Assembly: GCA_023678885.1 (NCBI GenBank)
Contig: CM042979.1
Span: 27,084,981 to 27,148,980, forward strand
Length of the DNA: 64,000 nt
Direction of reading: 5' to 3'
From: Pogostemon cablin
Lineage: Eukaryota; Streptophyta; Magnoliopsida; Lamiales; Lamiaceae
Shown: positions 40,977 through 52,583 of the stretch, one piece after another
How positions within the stretch are numbered: the first letter of the stretch is position 1
Layout of the letters: every line of letters starts with the position of its first letter
The notes under the pieces: generated by a model
The model's database searches: none
What the model saw: only the letters and a program-made list of their open reading frames with translations
What the model was told of the DNA's origin: nothing
Program-made: the position numbers and the translations under genes

Positions 40977-42275
40977 GGTTTATTACTGATAGTTACGTGT
41001 TTTCGTAAGCTAATTACTAGGAGATACAAAATCAAATTGAAGTACTAAGGGATACATTCTAATATTTCATTTTTCCAAGTTTACCCTTAGTAAACTTAAC
41101 ACAGATGTACAATTCGGTGTACACAGATGCAAACACGAACACGGACGAACCATGTCAACGACACGAACACACAATCAACTGTATACTAATGTTCAAAATA
41201 CAACAATGAACACTAATGTTCAAAATACATCAATGTTAAGCAATTCAATAGATAAAAATATACGCATGCACAATCGTTTTCCTCCTGCTATTATTGTACA
41301 CTGATGATAAAAAAACACCAACAGAAGATTATACGACTTGAATAATAAGTAAGAGTATTTATGTACACCCATATTCAAATATAAAATTTGTGAAAACTTC
41401 TCAACAAACAATCAAATTTTGTCACGGTAACACTAAAATCATTAGATTTAACAAAAAATTACAACACCCAACCCAATTAAAAAAAATTGTTCAATTAAAT
41501 TATTATACATTGGTGTACAGCGAGATGAACAATCGTTGAAAACCCTAATTTCGAAAGAATGAAAAGAGAAACGATTACACAAACAATCTCAAGATTTTGA
41601 TTCTCACCTTTACTGGCCTCAGCGATTACGGATGAAAATGGTAGTCGATCTCTTCTCAAATCTCTGTGGATGCAGGGGTGGTGGTGGTGGTTGGGACGGT
41701 TTATTCTTTGACAGAGTCGCCGGTAGGGGTCGGGGTGGCGGTTTCAGCCGGACGGCTGGCCAATCGCGATCTAGCCTTGTTGCAACCAAACTAGCTGGAA
41801 CCCTAGCGTCACGAGCAAATCGCATTTCTGGTTGCGCTGGCGGTAACAGAACCTACTGATCTGACTGCTGATCGGAATCCTATCGAGTAGCGACAAACGA
41901 CGGCAAGTTGTGGCAGCGGCGACCACCAACGGACGGCGGATAGCAGCGACACACAGCGGCGGATGTGAAGCCCAGCGACGGACTAGGCCAATATTCTGGT
42001 GGCGGTCAGCAGATCCAGCAATGATCGACGGAGGAGCAGCAGGCCGGCGAAGAGCGGACGTCAGCGACGGACTGCAAAATTTATGAGAGGAAAGAGAGGA
42101 TTTTGGTTGAGATTGATGGAATGTGGTGGGAAGAAAGGAGGGATGGGAGTGCGTATATATGTATGGGTAATATGGGAACTACATAATTAAAGTTTGTATG
42201 CATGAGTAATTCTAAAAACTCAATGTACTACGTAGTAAATACGTAGATATTTATATACCTAGTAGTTACTGACCC
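40977..42275. mobile_element. Mutator-like non-autonomous element with GC-rich cargo
   Basis: The ends GGTTTATTACTGATAG and (inverted) GGGTCAGTAACTACTAGG resemble the family A ends (ATTACTGATAGG / ATTACTACTAGG). Flanks are T tracts, so a TSD cannot be proved. The interior 41630-42100 is GC-rich (GGTGGTGGTGG, CGGCGGA), unlike the surrounding 30% GC, and has short overlapping frames on both strands but no domain I recognise. It could be a larger relative of family A or a Pack-MULE with a captured gene 5' end. Confidence 0.6.
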
Positions 42276-42946
42276 TTTTTTTTTTAAATAAGCTAAAAAA
42301 AAATATATTTGTAGGATGTATAACCATTATTAATATTTAGCTGGAGTGACACAATTAAAAATTGAAAGCCTTTTTTTTTAAACAAGTTAAAACAATTCAT
42401 TTCCGTTATATATGAAATATATACTACAACATAAATAGTTTTACGTAACACGTAAAAAATATTATTTAATAGTTTAATAATGTTATTAAAGATGATATGT
42501 AACACTTTTTAGGGTGTCGTTGTTGCCCATGTTACCTATTGTCTAATATAACACTTTTTTTTAACACAGTACTAACATTTATTAAAATGTTACATTTGCT
42601 TTAGTAACACTTTATAAAAGTTACAACAAAATATTTATGTAATATTTTTTATAAATTAAAAAATAAAATTGCAATGACTTGGATTTTTTCCCTGGCCTGA
42701 GTTAGGATGCATGTCATCTACCAATTTAGCTAGGAGCATTAGTCTTAATAAATATTAAATAATTTTATTATACATTTCAAGTATTTTTTTAAATAAAAGT
42801 TTAGAATTTAAATATTTTAACCGTAAACATAAAATGTTAGCAACTGTAATCTAAATTATTTTTTCGTGAATAATATGTATTTTTAAATTTTATAATTTAA
42901 TTTCAAATAAAAAATATTTAAAAAATTATATTTTATGTAAAGAACT
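42276..42946. other. AT-rich sequence with TAACACTTTT words
   Basis: Contains GTAACACTTTTTAGGGTGTC and inverted/direct TAACACTTT words (42500-42620). TTAGCTAGGAGCATTAGTC near 42727 is of a kind seen inside MITEs. No bounded element or gene. Confidence 0.4.
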
Positions 42947-42954
42947 ATATACTT

Positions 42955-43547
42955 CAGTGTTTTCATAATCGGATCGAAAACTGAACAGGTAGATGCAGTG
43001 GTTCGAGGTTCAACCGATTAGGACCGGTTCAACCGGAAAATTGAATTTTACATATTTTCTATTATATTTTATAATATTACAATTCATTAAAAAAATTTAT
43101 AATAAAAAAATTACTTTATAAAGACAAAATTTAATTTATATAAAAAAATATAATTAGATAAAATATTTATAGTTTATAATTCATACTTTATACATACTTT
43201 TATATATTCTCTCAATACCATATTATATAATTTATACTCAAACTGCCATAGATCTAGTGCACCACTCCAGGAAAATTACATAATTTAATTCAAAATTTAA
43301 ATATTATATTTAAAATAAATAAAAATAAAACTGAAATAATATAAAAAAATAAAAATAAAAAGAAAAAAATAAAAAATAAAAAGAATTTAAAAACTGGTTG
43401 GACCGATTCAACCGGTTTTACCGATTTTGGCCAGTTCAAACTGGTTCAATCTGGTTCAACTCAAAAATAGTTTTATGGTGGTTTTGGACCGGTTTGGAGG
43501 CCGGTTCCCGATTGAACCGGCCGTCCAACCGGTTTTGAAAATCAGTG
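42955..43547. mobile_element. hAT-type MITE, same family as 38174-39100
   Basis: Perfect 8-bp TSD ATATACTT (42947-42954 and 43548-43555). Ends CAGTGTTTTCATAATCGG and (inverted) CACTGATTTTCAAAACCGG. Subterminal CCGGTTCAACCGG words as in the 38 kb element. 593 bp, non-coding. Confidence 0.93.
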
Positions 43548-44829
43548 ATATACTTTTTATTATATGGTTATATTAAACTAATTTATCAACTTTTTTTAAA
43601 AAAAAAAGTTATAAATTAATTAATACTCCCAAGTGAAATCTAAAAGTGTGGAGAGATTCTATCAAAAGACTCGTCACCCTTATAATTTTTCTCATTCTTT
43701 CTTGCCACTCTTCTTCTTTTTTTTTTAAGCATTCTTCTCCCATGTTCCAATCATAAATTCCTTCTTTTGAGCTCTTTCTTTTCAAGAATTTTCTCATGGT
43801 AAATGTATAGCAATGACGTTTCTAGTTCTTTGTTGATTTTTTTTCTTTTGCATTCCATGTTCTTTTTCTTTTTACATCTCACATCCTTCTTTTTGCAACA
43901 CTTTCTCTTGCCTTTCCTTTCTTGCTTCTTATGCTTCACATTACTTAACTTCACTTTCTCTAGGCAAACTCCACACATAGGATTCTTTCTTAACTTCAAG
44001 TGGTATTTTGGCTAGAGATGTGCTCATCAAAGAATAAAGACTAATAAGACTCAAATTGGCTAGCAATGGATAATGTTGAAAGGTAGGGAAAATGTGTTAG
44101 GTCATAAGTTATAATATGAAGGATGGCCTCTTATCATTTCTCAAATGTCCACCAACAAGCTCTTTACGAAGAGTCAACAAGCAAATTCTAGTCCATACAC
44201 ATATGATCAGTCCTCTCACAAAAAATGAAACCATTTAAGATGTATGATTAGGCTCAAAGTCTCACGGTTCATTATGTTAGGATCAAAAGTATATTTGTAC
44301 ATCACCTTTTACTCATTGAACAATTAAAAAAGCACTTGTTATCATCTCCAAAGCAAACATCCTAATTCCACTAACAACTCCCTATTCACAATCAATATTC
44401 ACATTACCAACACACAAGAAAACAACAAACAACACAAGAAAATAAGAACATCACAAAACGCAAAAACACAAGACATAAGACAAAAGAAAATTATGTGTGC
44501 TGGTGCAAATGTTCATAATATGAGAACTACGAGAGCATAAAAAAATTGACCCCCCAAACTTAATTCTTAGCTAAGGTTAGAATTAAGTTTGAGCCAAAGA
44601 ATAGGTACTCCCTTTGAAGCATCCCTCATAGCTCTTCTCGTAATTCAATAAGCTCAAAATCCATACCAAGCTTAACATAATTCCTACATAAAACACAAAC
44701 AAAATACAAAGATCAAACCAAAACACCATAATCAAATCAATCACCCTTATTGAAAGCAATAATGATATTGATGGGTTGCATCCCATCTACTAAATTTAAC
44801 GTCTTCAAGCTAGACGCATAATTAAACTT

Positions 44830-45345
44830 TTAAGCTCCACAAAAATTCATGGCTTCAAAACCCTTCATCTTCACTTTAAACTTCATTTTTGCTCTCTTCT
44901 TGTCCGTTATGACCGTATCCCCCTTCCTACTAACAAGACTTGACATTCCGGGAGAGTCATAGAATGGACGCTTCTTTTTCCTACATGAGCAACAATCTTC
45001 TTCTTTGTCGAACTTCCATTCAATATCAGAAACCTCATACCTATCAAATTCAACATAAGAAATATTAGACTTTTCAATTTTTACACAATTTTCCACAATA
45101 GAAATCAAAGCTTCTAAGTAATAAGATTGTTCAATCTTCTCAAGCTTATCCGGAGGCACATTGAGATAAAGAACAATATGAGAAAAATTAGAATTCTCGA
45201 CTCGCATAGAATTATGCAAGATGGTCTCTACGTAGTAAGCTTGCTCCATCCTTTCAAACTCATCCGAAGGCACATTTGGGGGCTTAAGATACGATTCATC
45301 CTTTCCTTCTTGATGGCATGATAATGTAAAACTCTTTTCCTCCAA
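44830..45345 (-). pseudogene. Post-protease frame of the gypsy remnant
   Basis: A 171-codon frame with two diverged copies of a LNVPPDKLEKIEQSYYLE / PNVPSDEFERMEQAYYVE block separated by about 45 residues. It then has a Cys-rich CCSCRKKKRP and ends FEAMNFCGA. It lies immediately before the post-pol block. I do not recognise a domain. The internal duplication suggests a rearranged spacer rather than an enzyme. Confidence 0.4.
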
Positions 45346-45426
45346 GCTTAGCGAGACTTCCTCTTTTTCATCATCTTCACTAGATCTTTCGGTTGTAAAG
45401 AAATTTTTTTCAAGAGTAAGCGAGAC

Positions 45427-46105
45427 TCAAGGATCTGCTTCCACACCAAGTACCACAAAATCAACTAAGAAGACCGTCTCCTTCACCTTAACCACCACAT
45501 CTTCCACCTTTCCCAGAGATAGAATGAAAGATCCATTTTTACCCTTAAGACATGTTGTGGTAGGCTTGAGTTCTCTTATATCAAGGCTTCTATAAGTAGA
45601 ATAAAACATCACATTTTCACTCATCTCCAAGTCACACCTTGCATTAAGAGTTCCTTTTTCTTCAATTTCACAAAACACTACATCCTTTCCAAGGTCCAAT
45701 ACTTTCATGGAACACTCTTCATGCATAGATTTGACTTCTTCATTTTTCACCTTACTCTCCTCCATCTTTTTCTTTTTCAATACAATATAACTCTTAACAT
45801 TCTCTCTTTTCTTCTTTAACAAATCTTTGAGGAAAAGGAATAGGATCAAGAGTGATCGGAATGCCCAAATAGTCACATTCAAACTTTTCTACATGTATTG
45901 CTTCTTCCGGCACTCTTTCTTTCTTCATTCTCCATTTTGACTTGTGCTCAACGTCCTTTCCTTCTACACACTCTTCTTCAACCAAACTTACCTCTTTCTT
46001 TTCTTCCTTAGCCTTTAAAAACTCTTCATCATCTTCGAGAATCTCGCTTTGCTCATACTGAAAATTTACTTCATCACTAGCAAGTTCCCTCGCTTGACAT
46101 TCCAA
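45427..46105 (-). pseudogene. Gypsy protease-region fragment
   Basis: The frame 45882-45427 ends LGKVEDVVVKVKETVFLVDF then VVLGVEADP. This matches the stretch C-terminal to the aspartic protease in Athila-type polyproteins, where VEDVLVKVDKF and PVDFVVLDMEED precede the ILGRPFL motif. ILGRPFL itself is absent because the sequence leaves the frame at 45427. The overlapping frame 46105-45794 is Glu/Lys-rich and has ITLDPIPFPQRF, the motif before the protease in this lineage (PFPQR). No catalytic DTG is visible. Confidence 0.7.
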
Positions 46106-46710
46106 ATCTTCGAATCTCTTCCTTGTGGCCTCTCTTTCTTTCCTCTCTCCCTTTCTTTCCTCTCTCCCTTTCTTTCTTTCCTTCTTTCCTCATAATCTTC
46201 CTCAAGCATTTTCATCATTTGACTTAATTGATCTTGCAAGGAAGGTCTTCCATCATCATATGGTGGACACTCTTCTTGAAAATTTCCTTGGACATACCCG
46301 TTTTGCATACACATCCCATTGCCCATTTGGTAGTTGGGCATGCTCCCCACTTGTCCCCCATTAAAGTTGAAAGTAGGCATTTTGAGGTTCATAACTTGAA
46401 AAACTTGGTTGAAGGCTTGTAGAGAAAAAGTTATCATAAGAACTTGATGGAGCGTAAGTATATCCTTGATATGGTCCAAATGTATTCTCATTATAAGCTC
46501 GTTGCTATCTCCCATTTCCTCCATTGTTTAGCCTTGAGAACTTGCTTGACTCATTTGCCAATTATACCCATAGTTACTCTCATTCATGTAGGCAATTAAT
46601 TGTTGTGGTGGAACCAAACCAAATAAATTTCCATAATTTCCTCCCAAGTGTTGGTTCCAACCATCCATGTTCATACTCTTCTTTTCAAGGCTTGCAACAA
46701 CTTCCTTCAC
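46066..46710 (-). pseudogene. Gypsy gag C-terminal fragment
   Basis: The frames 46710-46528 and 46524-46066 contain NYGYNWQMSQASSQG, PTFNFNGGQVGSMPNYQM and SLQDQLSQMMKMLEEDYEE, followed by an Arg/Glu/Lys-rich low-complexity run (RRKERKGERKERERGKK). Asn/Gly/Tyr-rich text followed by SLEDML-like sequence is usual near the gag-protease junction of Athila elements. The frame is broken between the two pieces, and the N-terminal gag domain is not seen. Confidence 0.55.
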
Positions 46711-46873
46711 TTTCTATTTTTGGTTGCTCCTTCTTCTCTTTCTATCAAGGTTGGTGTACCTATCAAGAAGAACAAGTTAGACCAAGATTTTTAAAAATAA
46801 ATATAAATGCAAAAATAAAAAAAAAATCCTAAGTAGAGCTAACAAATTCAAACACGTTATACCGAAGCCTTTC

Positions 46874-46891
46874 TCCCCGGCAATGACGCCA
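46874..46891 (-). other. Primer-binding site of the gypsy remnant
   Basis: TGGCGTCATTGCCGGGGA on the minus strand, one or two bases different from the Athila-type site TGGCGCCGTTGCCGGGGA. It fixes the LTR end near 46892. Confidence 0.75.
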
Positions 46892-48790
46892 TGAACTTAG
46901 TCTCAATTTTGGTACAAATTTATAAGAGTAAGCGTACTCTATCGTTGTGTGTAGACGTAGTGCCCAAGTGCAAAATTTATAATATCGAACCAAGAGAGAA
47001 AGTGTATGTATCCGTTTTTGAGAAATATTTTACTCTAGAAGGACTATCAATGAAAGATGGGGATGATTAACACTACAAATTAATAACTAGGAAAGTAATT
47101 AAAGATAGAAAGATACAATGAACATGGAAGGTGGATGAAAGAAACAATCTAAAGAGGAGTAAGACTAACCACAATCAAAATCAAGGACACAACATAGACA
47201 TGTTAGATTCAAATGGCAAACATCAATGATAATTGGAATAGAAGCGATCACAAATATTCTCCTAATCCCTTTGGCCAAGGTAATTAAGTTCTCAACTCAT
47301 TACAAGTTTAAAGCACACAAGATTGTTTCTCATTCTCCCTTAAAGGTACTACGATTATAAGATTTATCCTTCTCACTCAATTAACAATCAAATATGATAA
47401 ATAAATCAATTAAGTGTCCCAACATAAATGTTCAAAGTATACAAAGATACTAGCACATACTTCACATACTAACATACAAAATTTATATTATGACATGATT
47501 CAATCAAAACCTTAATCACAATATTGAAATGGCCATCGTAACATCATAAATAGATAATTTAATCACACAAATCGTAATACAAATCAAGTAAATCATGAAT
47601 CGTGTGGGAAATTCCAAAAATTATATCAATTACCATTTAAAATTCAACAAATCCATAAATCCCTAATTCATCATGTGGCTAGCCTCACAAGAGGTCTAGC
47701 CAACAAAAATTATCATGAAAACATCATTACAATACTTACAAATATCCATTGTTGCAAACAAAATAAAGAAAATACAAAATAAAGGTAAATTTCTTTCCTA
47801 TTTGGATTTGGGTTGAATCTTCCCTTCAAGTTGCAAAATCCCACTCTTCAAGCTTCAATCCTCCTTATATTTAAGATGGGTAGATGAGAGATGTGAAGAT
47901 CCATGGATGGAGGTGTGAAAATAGTGGGAAATAGGATGAAATTTGGATGGAAAAGGTAGTGTGTGTGAAAAATGGTGTTTGTGTATGTGAGTGTGCCTCC
48001 AAGAGGAGGAATGGGAAAGTCCCCCTCCTTAAAATATAAGAATGAGTGTATTTATATGTATAGAGGATTAAAGGAATTAAGACAACATTTGGATAATGGG
48101 CTTAAGTGGCAAAAAATCGGATCTAGAAAGAAGCTTTATAATAAATTTAGTTCGGCTTGAGATCATAACTTGGTTATAGCCTAATCGTTGCATGCACGCT
48201 CCACATGCACGGAGCTCGCGAGTTCGAATCCTTGCAGCCGCATTTTTATTTTTTAATTAAAAGGGGTATTCTTGTGAGCGCGAAGTAGGAGATCGCTTCC
48301 CTATTGGGTCCAAAAATTCGAGCGTCGGGAGAAAATTCGACCGAGCTTCTCCTAAGCCTCAAAACTTCCTCTTTCTTCAATTCAAATAGACAACGCCTGA
48401 AACGACAACACTTAAGGTTGTTGTCTATTCATTCTTTTCTCAACACCATGACAACACCCTATATTAGAGATGAATGTATACTTTTTTCTCGTCCTCGTGT
48501 TTTATTTCTTTCTATTCTCGAACCTTTGTATTGAATGTAGTCTTTTTTGGCTCACTTTTCTAAGTAATGGGGAAGAGGACCGAAACATCTCAACATTATG
48601 AAAAAGTATTATCGTAGATCACTTTAAATATACCTCATTCCTACAATAAAACCTAGCAAAATTCACACACTTTACTCCAAAAATAAAAACAACAAGAATA
48701 AAATAATAAAATACTAAAAAAAATATAAAAACACGCAAAAATCACACAAACATGACTCTAAAATCTGCTAATTTTTCACGATAATAAAGG
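46892..48790 (-). repeat. Long LTR of the gypsy remnant (5' side)
   Basis: About 1.9 kb. Includes the AGACAAC...GTTGTCT hairpin (48388-48426) also present in the solo LTR fragment at 16.66 kb. The left end is set by the primer site; the outer end near 48790 is approximate. A tRNA-like stretch (48170-48245) lies inside it. Confidence 0.6.
48165..48260 (+). other. tRNA-like/SINE-like stretch
   Basis: TATAGCCTAATCGTTGCATG resembles an A box, and GAGTTCGAATCCTTGCAGCC about 40 bp on resembles a B box with its flank. A T-rich tail follows. It does not fold into a complete cloverleaf that I can write down, so it is more likely a tRNA-derived repeat or chance similarity than a tRNA gene. Confidence 0.3.
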
Positions 48791-48925
48791 GGAACAATGC
48801 CAACTTTAACAGAAGAAATATTCAATATGAAGTTTTAACAAAACACAAAAATTTCTAGAAAGGGGGAACAATGCGAACAATAACAGATAAGATATTCAAT
48901 ATTAAGTCTTAACAAAACACCAGAA
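48791..48925. repeat. About 70-bp tandem duplication at the edge of the array
   Basis: GGGAACAATGCCAAC...TTTAACAAAACACAAAAATTTC and a close copy (48864-48925) lie in tandem. Probably in the 3' flank of array copy A. Confidence 0.7.
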
Positions 48926-49602
48926 TTTCCAAAATTATATTTAGAGTGATGCAAACGTCCAGAAGACATGCAACTTTTGATTCAAATTGAAACATATAAA
49001 ACTTGAACAAAGTACCTAATAAACATGAAAATTTGACAAGTGCGTAACCTTCTACTACACATGCTATCATCATAAGAAGTATATAAGTTCCAAACAAGAA
49101 ACGCCTACACGTTTGACCATTCGCTGCACTAGCTTGGACATCACCAAGTCAACGTTGATAACAGTCATTCAGCCCCACCTTCCCTTCATTTTCAACCCTT
49201 GCGAATTCCACCTCTATGAGATCCCGCTTCTTAAACTTGATAATAAACTTATAGCCAAGGTAGCCGCATCCACCCAGATGCATAATGAAAACGATACCAG
49301 CTAGGACCAAGGTGGCCCCACTGCAATTACAATATTCTTACTTCGAAGAGTTCTTGGAAAATCCAAATTTGAAGTGGCGGTGTATCATCGAACCGGAAAT
49401 CGGTGCATTGAGATTGTAGGTGTAAAAGGTGAACTAGGTGCTAAAGACTGCAGCGAAAATGACTATTAGCAAAGTTAGAAATTATTTGTAAATGCATATA
49501 TCGAGAGTTCCACGTCACAATCTTCTTCTTCTTTCTCTTCATCTTAGCTTTGAGCTCTTCCAGCTCACGAACGGGAATATGAACAGGAGGAACGTCCGCC
49601 AT
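48909..49602 (-). pseudogene. Array copy A of the small membrane protein
   Basis: The start ATG at 49602 reads MADVPPVHIPVRELEELKAK directly into MKRKKKK in one frame, so this copy shows the likely ancestral start. A 1-nt deletion at about 49520 shifts the frame before VEPSVYAF, and a TAG occurs in the VLSISFTS region (about 49428). The C-terminal part (49097-48909) is open: FGTYILLMMIACVVEGYALV, FSCLL, then a longer tail that the other copies lack. The family shows three hydrophobic spans with short loops. Function unknown to me. Confidence 0.65.
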
Positions 49603-49720
49603 TTTCAAGCTGCTCTTCTAACAAATGAAAGTGTGGAGGAAAAAGGTTGTCCCCTAAACCATCTTTTCCTTCTAATATATACAGTCGTTCATAAGCTAGA
49701 AACATCAGCGTACACCGCAT
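49565..49720 (-). CDS. Leader ORF of copy A, overlapping the main start
   Basis: A 51-residue frame, MRCTLMFLAYERLYILEGKD through FHLLEEQLENGG, ends inside the main coding region in another frame. Equivalent frames are open in copies B (55484-55669) and D (60703-60888) but shifted in C. It may be an upstream ORF that dampens translation, or just conserved sequence. Many amino-acid changes separate the copies, so protein-level selection is not obvious. Confidence 0.3.
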   Translation of the reverse strand: MRCTLMFLAYERLYILEGKDGLGDNLFPPHFHLLEEQLENGGRSSCSYSRS

Positions 49721-49739
49721 AAAACAAACAAACAAACCT

Positions 49740-50280
49740 TACTCTGACTCTGTACCACCACTATAGGTTTTTTTAGTGGAGACTCTCCCAAAAAATTTAA
49801 CATAACAAATTCTTTCTTTCATTATTCAATATTGTCTTTCTCTATCCAAATGTGCCACGTAATTTATTTTTTTTAAATGTAAAATATCAATAATTTCATT
49901 TATAAAGTTTCATAGTACCCACTTAGATTTTAAGATTTTTTTATAACACATATTTAGTATTATATATTATACCACATATTTCAACCAAATCAATTATCCG
50001 GTAAAATATAATTTTGTTAAGTTTAGCATTTAATCAATATCATTTGATAAAAATGTTTATAAGAGGACCATTGTTCTCATTATCTCTTGGGACAACAGCA
50101 GTATTGCCCACTGTCACTATTTAAAAAGCAAAAATGCCCAGCCCCTTTTAAATAAAGCAAATTTGTTCACTTTAATATAATTTGAGATTAATACTCTTTG
50201 AGTTACAATTTTTTTTATTAAAGATTTATGTCAATCTTATAATTTAAATTAAATATACTAATTTTGAAAAAAAAATCCAT
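49740..50280. other. Upstream region of copy A
   Basis: Contains GTGGAGACTCTCCCAAAAAA and CTCTCTATCCAAATGTGCCACG, conserved in every unit, and CTCTTGGGACAACAGCAGTATTGCCC. Probable promoter-side sequence of the minus-strand gene. No separate gene. Confidence 0.5.
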
Positions 50281-50284
50281 GATT

Positions 50285-50670
50285 AATTCTGTCAATTAAA
50301 TAATTGACAGATAAAATAATTGACAAAATAGAACATTGACATAAAACATTGAGCAAACTGAATTAAAATAAATTGATCGAATTGAACTAAAAAATGATTG
50401 ACATAATTAAAAAAATATTGACTGAAAAATTGACCACACAAATTGACTGAATAGAACAAAATAAAGATTACAAAAAATTGACAACACACATTAAAAAAAT
50501 AGAACAAATAGGCATTGGCCGAATAGTATAAAATAAAAATTGACATAATTCGCAAAATATTGACAAAAAATTGACAACACACATTGACCGATTAGAATAA
50601 AAAATTGAACGAATAGAACAAAAAAGATATGATCGAATAGAACTAACTTACATTAACAGAAAATAAAAAA
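50285..50670. repeat. TTGAC motif array, unit A
   Basis: Degenerate short repeats of AATTGACCGAATAGAACAAA type. TTGAC cores (many TTGACC or TTGACT, W-box-like; others TTGACA) recur every 15-40 bp. The same array is at 57085-57520, 59330-59700 and 61795-62185. Confidence 0.8.
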
Positions 50671-50678
50671 TTTGAATA

Positions 50679-50900
50679 CTCCCTTGTCCACTATCAATCT
50701 ATACATTTTACCATTTTGAGCCGTTCATCCTTAATCTATCAATTTTTTTTTGGACTATGGGACCCACACCCTCCACTAATACAATAAAATATGAGATCCA
50801 CACATTCCACTAATACAACTACCTACTACACATAAAATAATAATACTCCTTAATTCACGTGCAAAAAGAAAATGGATACATTGAGGATGGACGGAGGGAG
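50679..50900. mobile_element. Stowaway-type MITE in unit A
   Basis: Left CTCCCTTGTCCACTATCAAT, right GGATGGACGGAGGGAG, TA duplication. Units B, C and D have the empty site TTAATATTAAAATATAC. Confidence 0.95.
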
Positions 50901-51739
50901 TATTAAAATATACAATTATTGAGTGATTTGACAGGTGTCTAACATATGTGCGGGATATTCTCAAAAATTTAAAAGAAAAGTGGGTAGATGTGCAAAATTT
51001 TAGTAAAAACGAACATTTTTGCTTATTGAATTTTAATTTTGATCCCGTTTTTGCTTATTGAATTTTAATTTTGGGGATCAGGGGGCAATTCCTCGTATCT
51101 CTTTATTTATTAATTCTAACATTTACTTATGTTACCTGCAATTAGATCCCCTACAATATGTTCATCATTTAATTAATTCATTTTAAATAATTACATTAAT
51201 TTCATAATTATGTAATTGTTTTTAGTGATCTATGCTTTGTCTATTTCATGTTTAATTTTTATATTTTTCCTACTAATTATTTATTTTTTATTTTTATATA
51301 CATCCATCACTACAAAAAAAAAATGCTCTATAACGACAAAAATTCCTGTTATTATAAGTAAGAATCCTGTCATTAAAAAATTTTAATGACAGGAAAATCC
51401 CTGTCATGAGCCCGTCATTATAGTCTCTCTAGATAAAAGTCTTTAATGACAGAAAATGAGTCCTGTCATTATTTTCGTTGCATATTTAGTGACAGGATTT
51501 GCCTCTCATTAAAAATTATCAAAAGTGATAAAAGTTCCTGTCATTGCTTTTATTTCCTACCTCTCACTAAATCTTCCTCATTAATGGTTATAATTATAAT
51601 TATAAAAATGGTAAATATATTTCAAAATATAACTATACAATGTATAATACATCCAACCTTTCTAAGTGCAAGAATTTACAAAAGATTGGTATCTATGTCT
51701 TTTTTAAGTACAATCATCCAAAAACTTTTCTAAGTACAA

Positions 51740-51850
51740 TTATCCAAAAACTTTCGATGAAATAAAGCAGCTAGGAGCAGCAAAACTAATGTGCCATTTG
51801 ATGTTGCCTTCTAATTCAACAAATGAGCTGTAGTGGGCAGCAGTGAATTC
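51740..51850 (-). pseudogene. Exon-like fragment (3') in the CACTA element
   Basis: On the minus strand a T-rich tract and TTTGCTGGTGCAG (splice acceptor-like) precede a frame beginning EFTAAHYSSFVELEGNIKWH and ending in TAA at 51740. It looks like a terminal exon. Family not recognised. Confidence 0.35.
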
Positions 51851-51859
51851 CTGCACCAG

Positions 51860-52580
51860 CAAAATAGCAACAAAAATACCAGCATTAAAACATGCTAAAA
51901 CCAACAGACAGAACAGAAAGTCTTTTTTTACCTGCCCTCCACTTAATTCAAAAAATACCAGCACAACCATGCAACAACCAATTTAATAAACTGCTAATTG
52001 TAACCCAAAAGCAGCTAACACGGTAGACGATAAACAGATGCAGTAACACGAAAATTCAACAAGATTACAGGAAAACAAGCAAAATTGAAGAGTAGCATAA
52101 CAGAAAAATTAACTTGCTGCTTACGACATTCTAGTGAAGTACAAAATAGAAAATCAGACAACATGAACCACACAACAAGAAAACTAGGACACGAGTCTTC
52201 TTTAATAGCAGAAAACCAGCATGCTTAATAATAAAAAAAAATATAAAAAACCCAGCTATATGAAAACCACAGCAGCAACCCGTAGTTAATTGCAGATCAC
52301 TAACTTATAACCGCAAAATGGAAAATTGTAAAGTTATCAGCATGAAAAATGTAGTAATTACCCACATGAGCAGACTAAGATCAACTCACTTCATCATTAA
52401 CATTAATGTAAAACAAAAAATTATGTAAGCTCATTTTGTACAAATATACTAAGTCGAGTGACAATCACTTATATAGTCTCTTTTCAAAAAACAACTATTC
52501 TAAAATTAATGAATTCAATCATACAATATCCTTTTCTAATTCGCAAAAGCACCAAAGGAATCATGTATTAAATTGATTCT
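51860..52580. other. CACTA interior, no frame recognised
   Basis: A/T-rich, intron-like, between the two exon-like fragments. No RNA gene seen. Confidence 0.4.
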
Positions 52581-52583
52581 GAC

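Larger units (their letters stand above)
43556..48790 (-). mobile_element. Athila-like Ty3/gypsy remnant
   Basis: On the minus strand: a long LTR (about 48790-46892), then the primer site TGGCGTCATTGCCGGGGA (46891-46874), a degraded gag end, a protease-region fragment, and the post-pol block with GTCTAGCTTGAAGACGTTAA (about 44814) and GATGGGATGCAACCC (about 44785), which normally follows integrase in this lineage. Reverse transcriptase, RNase H and integrase are missing between 45430 and 44830. I found no 3' LTR, so the low-coordinate end is lost or unrecognised. Confidence 0.7.

Noticed and set aside
41619..41859. Two antiparallel GC-rich frames as a host gene
   Set aside because: Both strands open because of composition; no start, motif or paralogue to decide. 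Left as MULE cargo.
43609..43999. Lys/Glu/Cys-rich minus frames as a nuclear protein gene
   Set aside because: Low complexity, broken, and in the 3' non-coding side of the gypsy remnant; no domain.
46125..46364. Plus-strand Ser/Phe/Leu-rich frame
   Set aside because: Antisense of the gag low-complexity Arg/Glu/Lys run.
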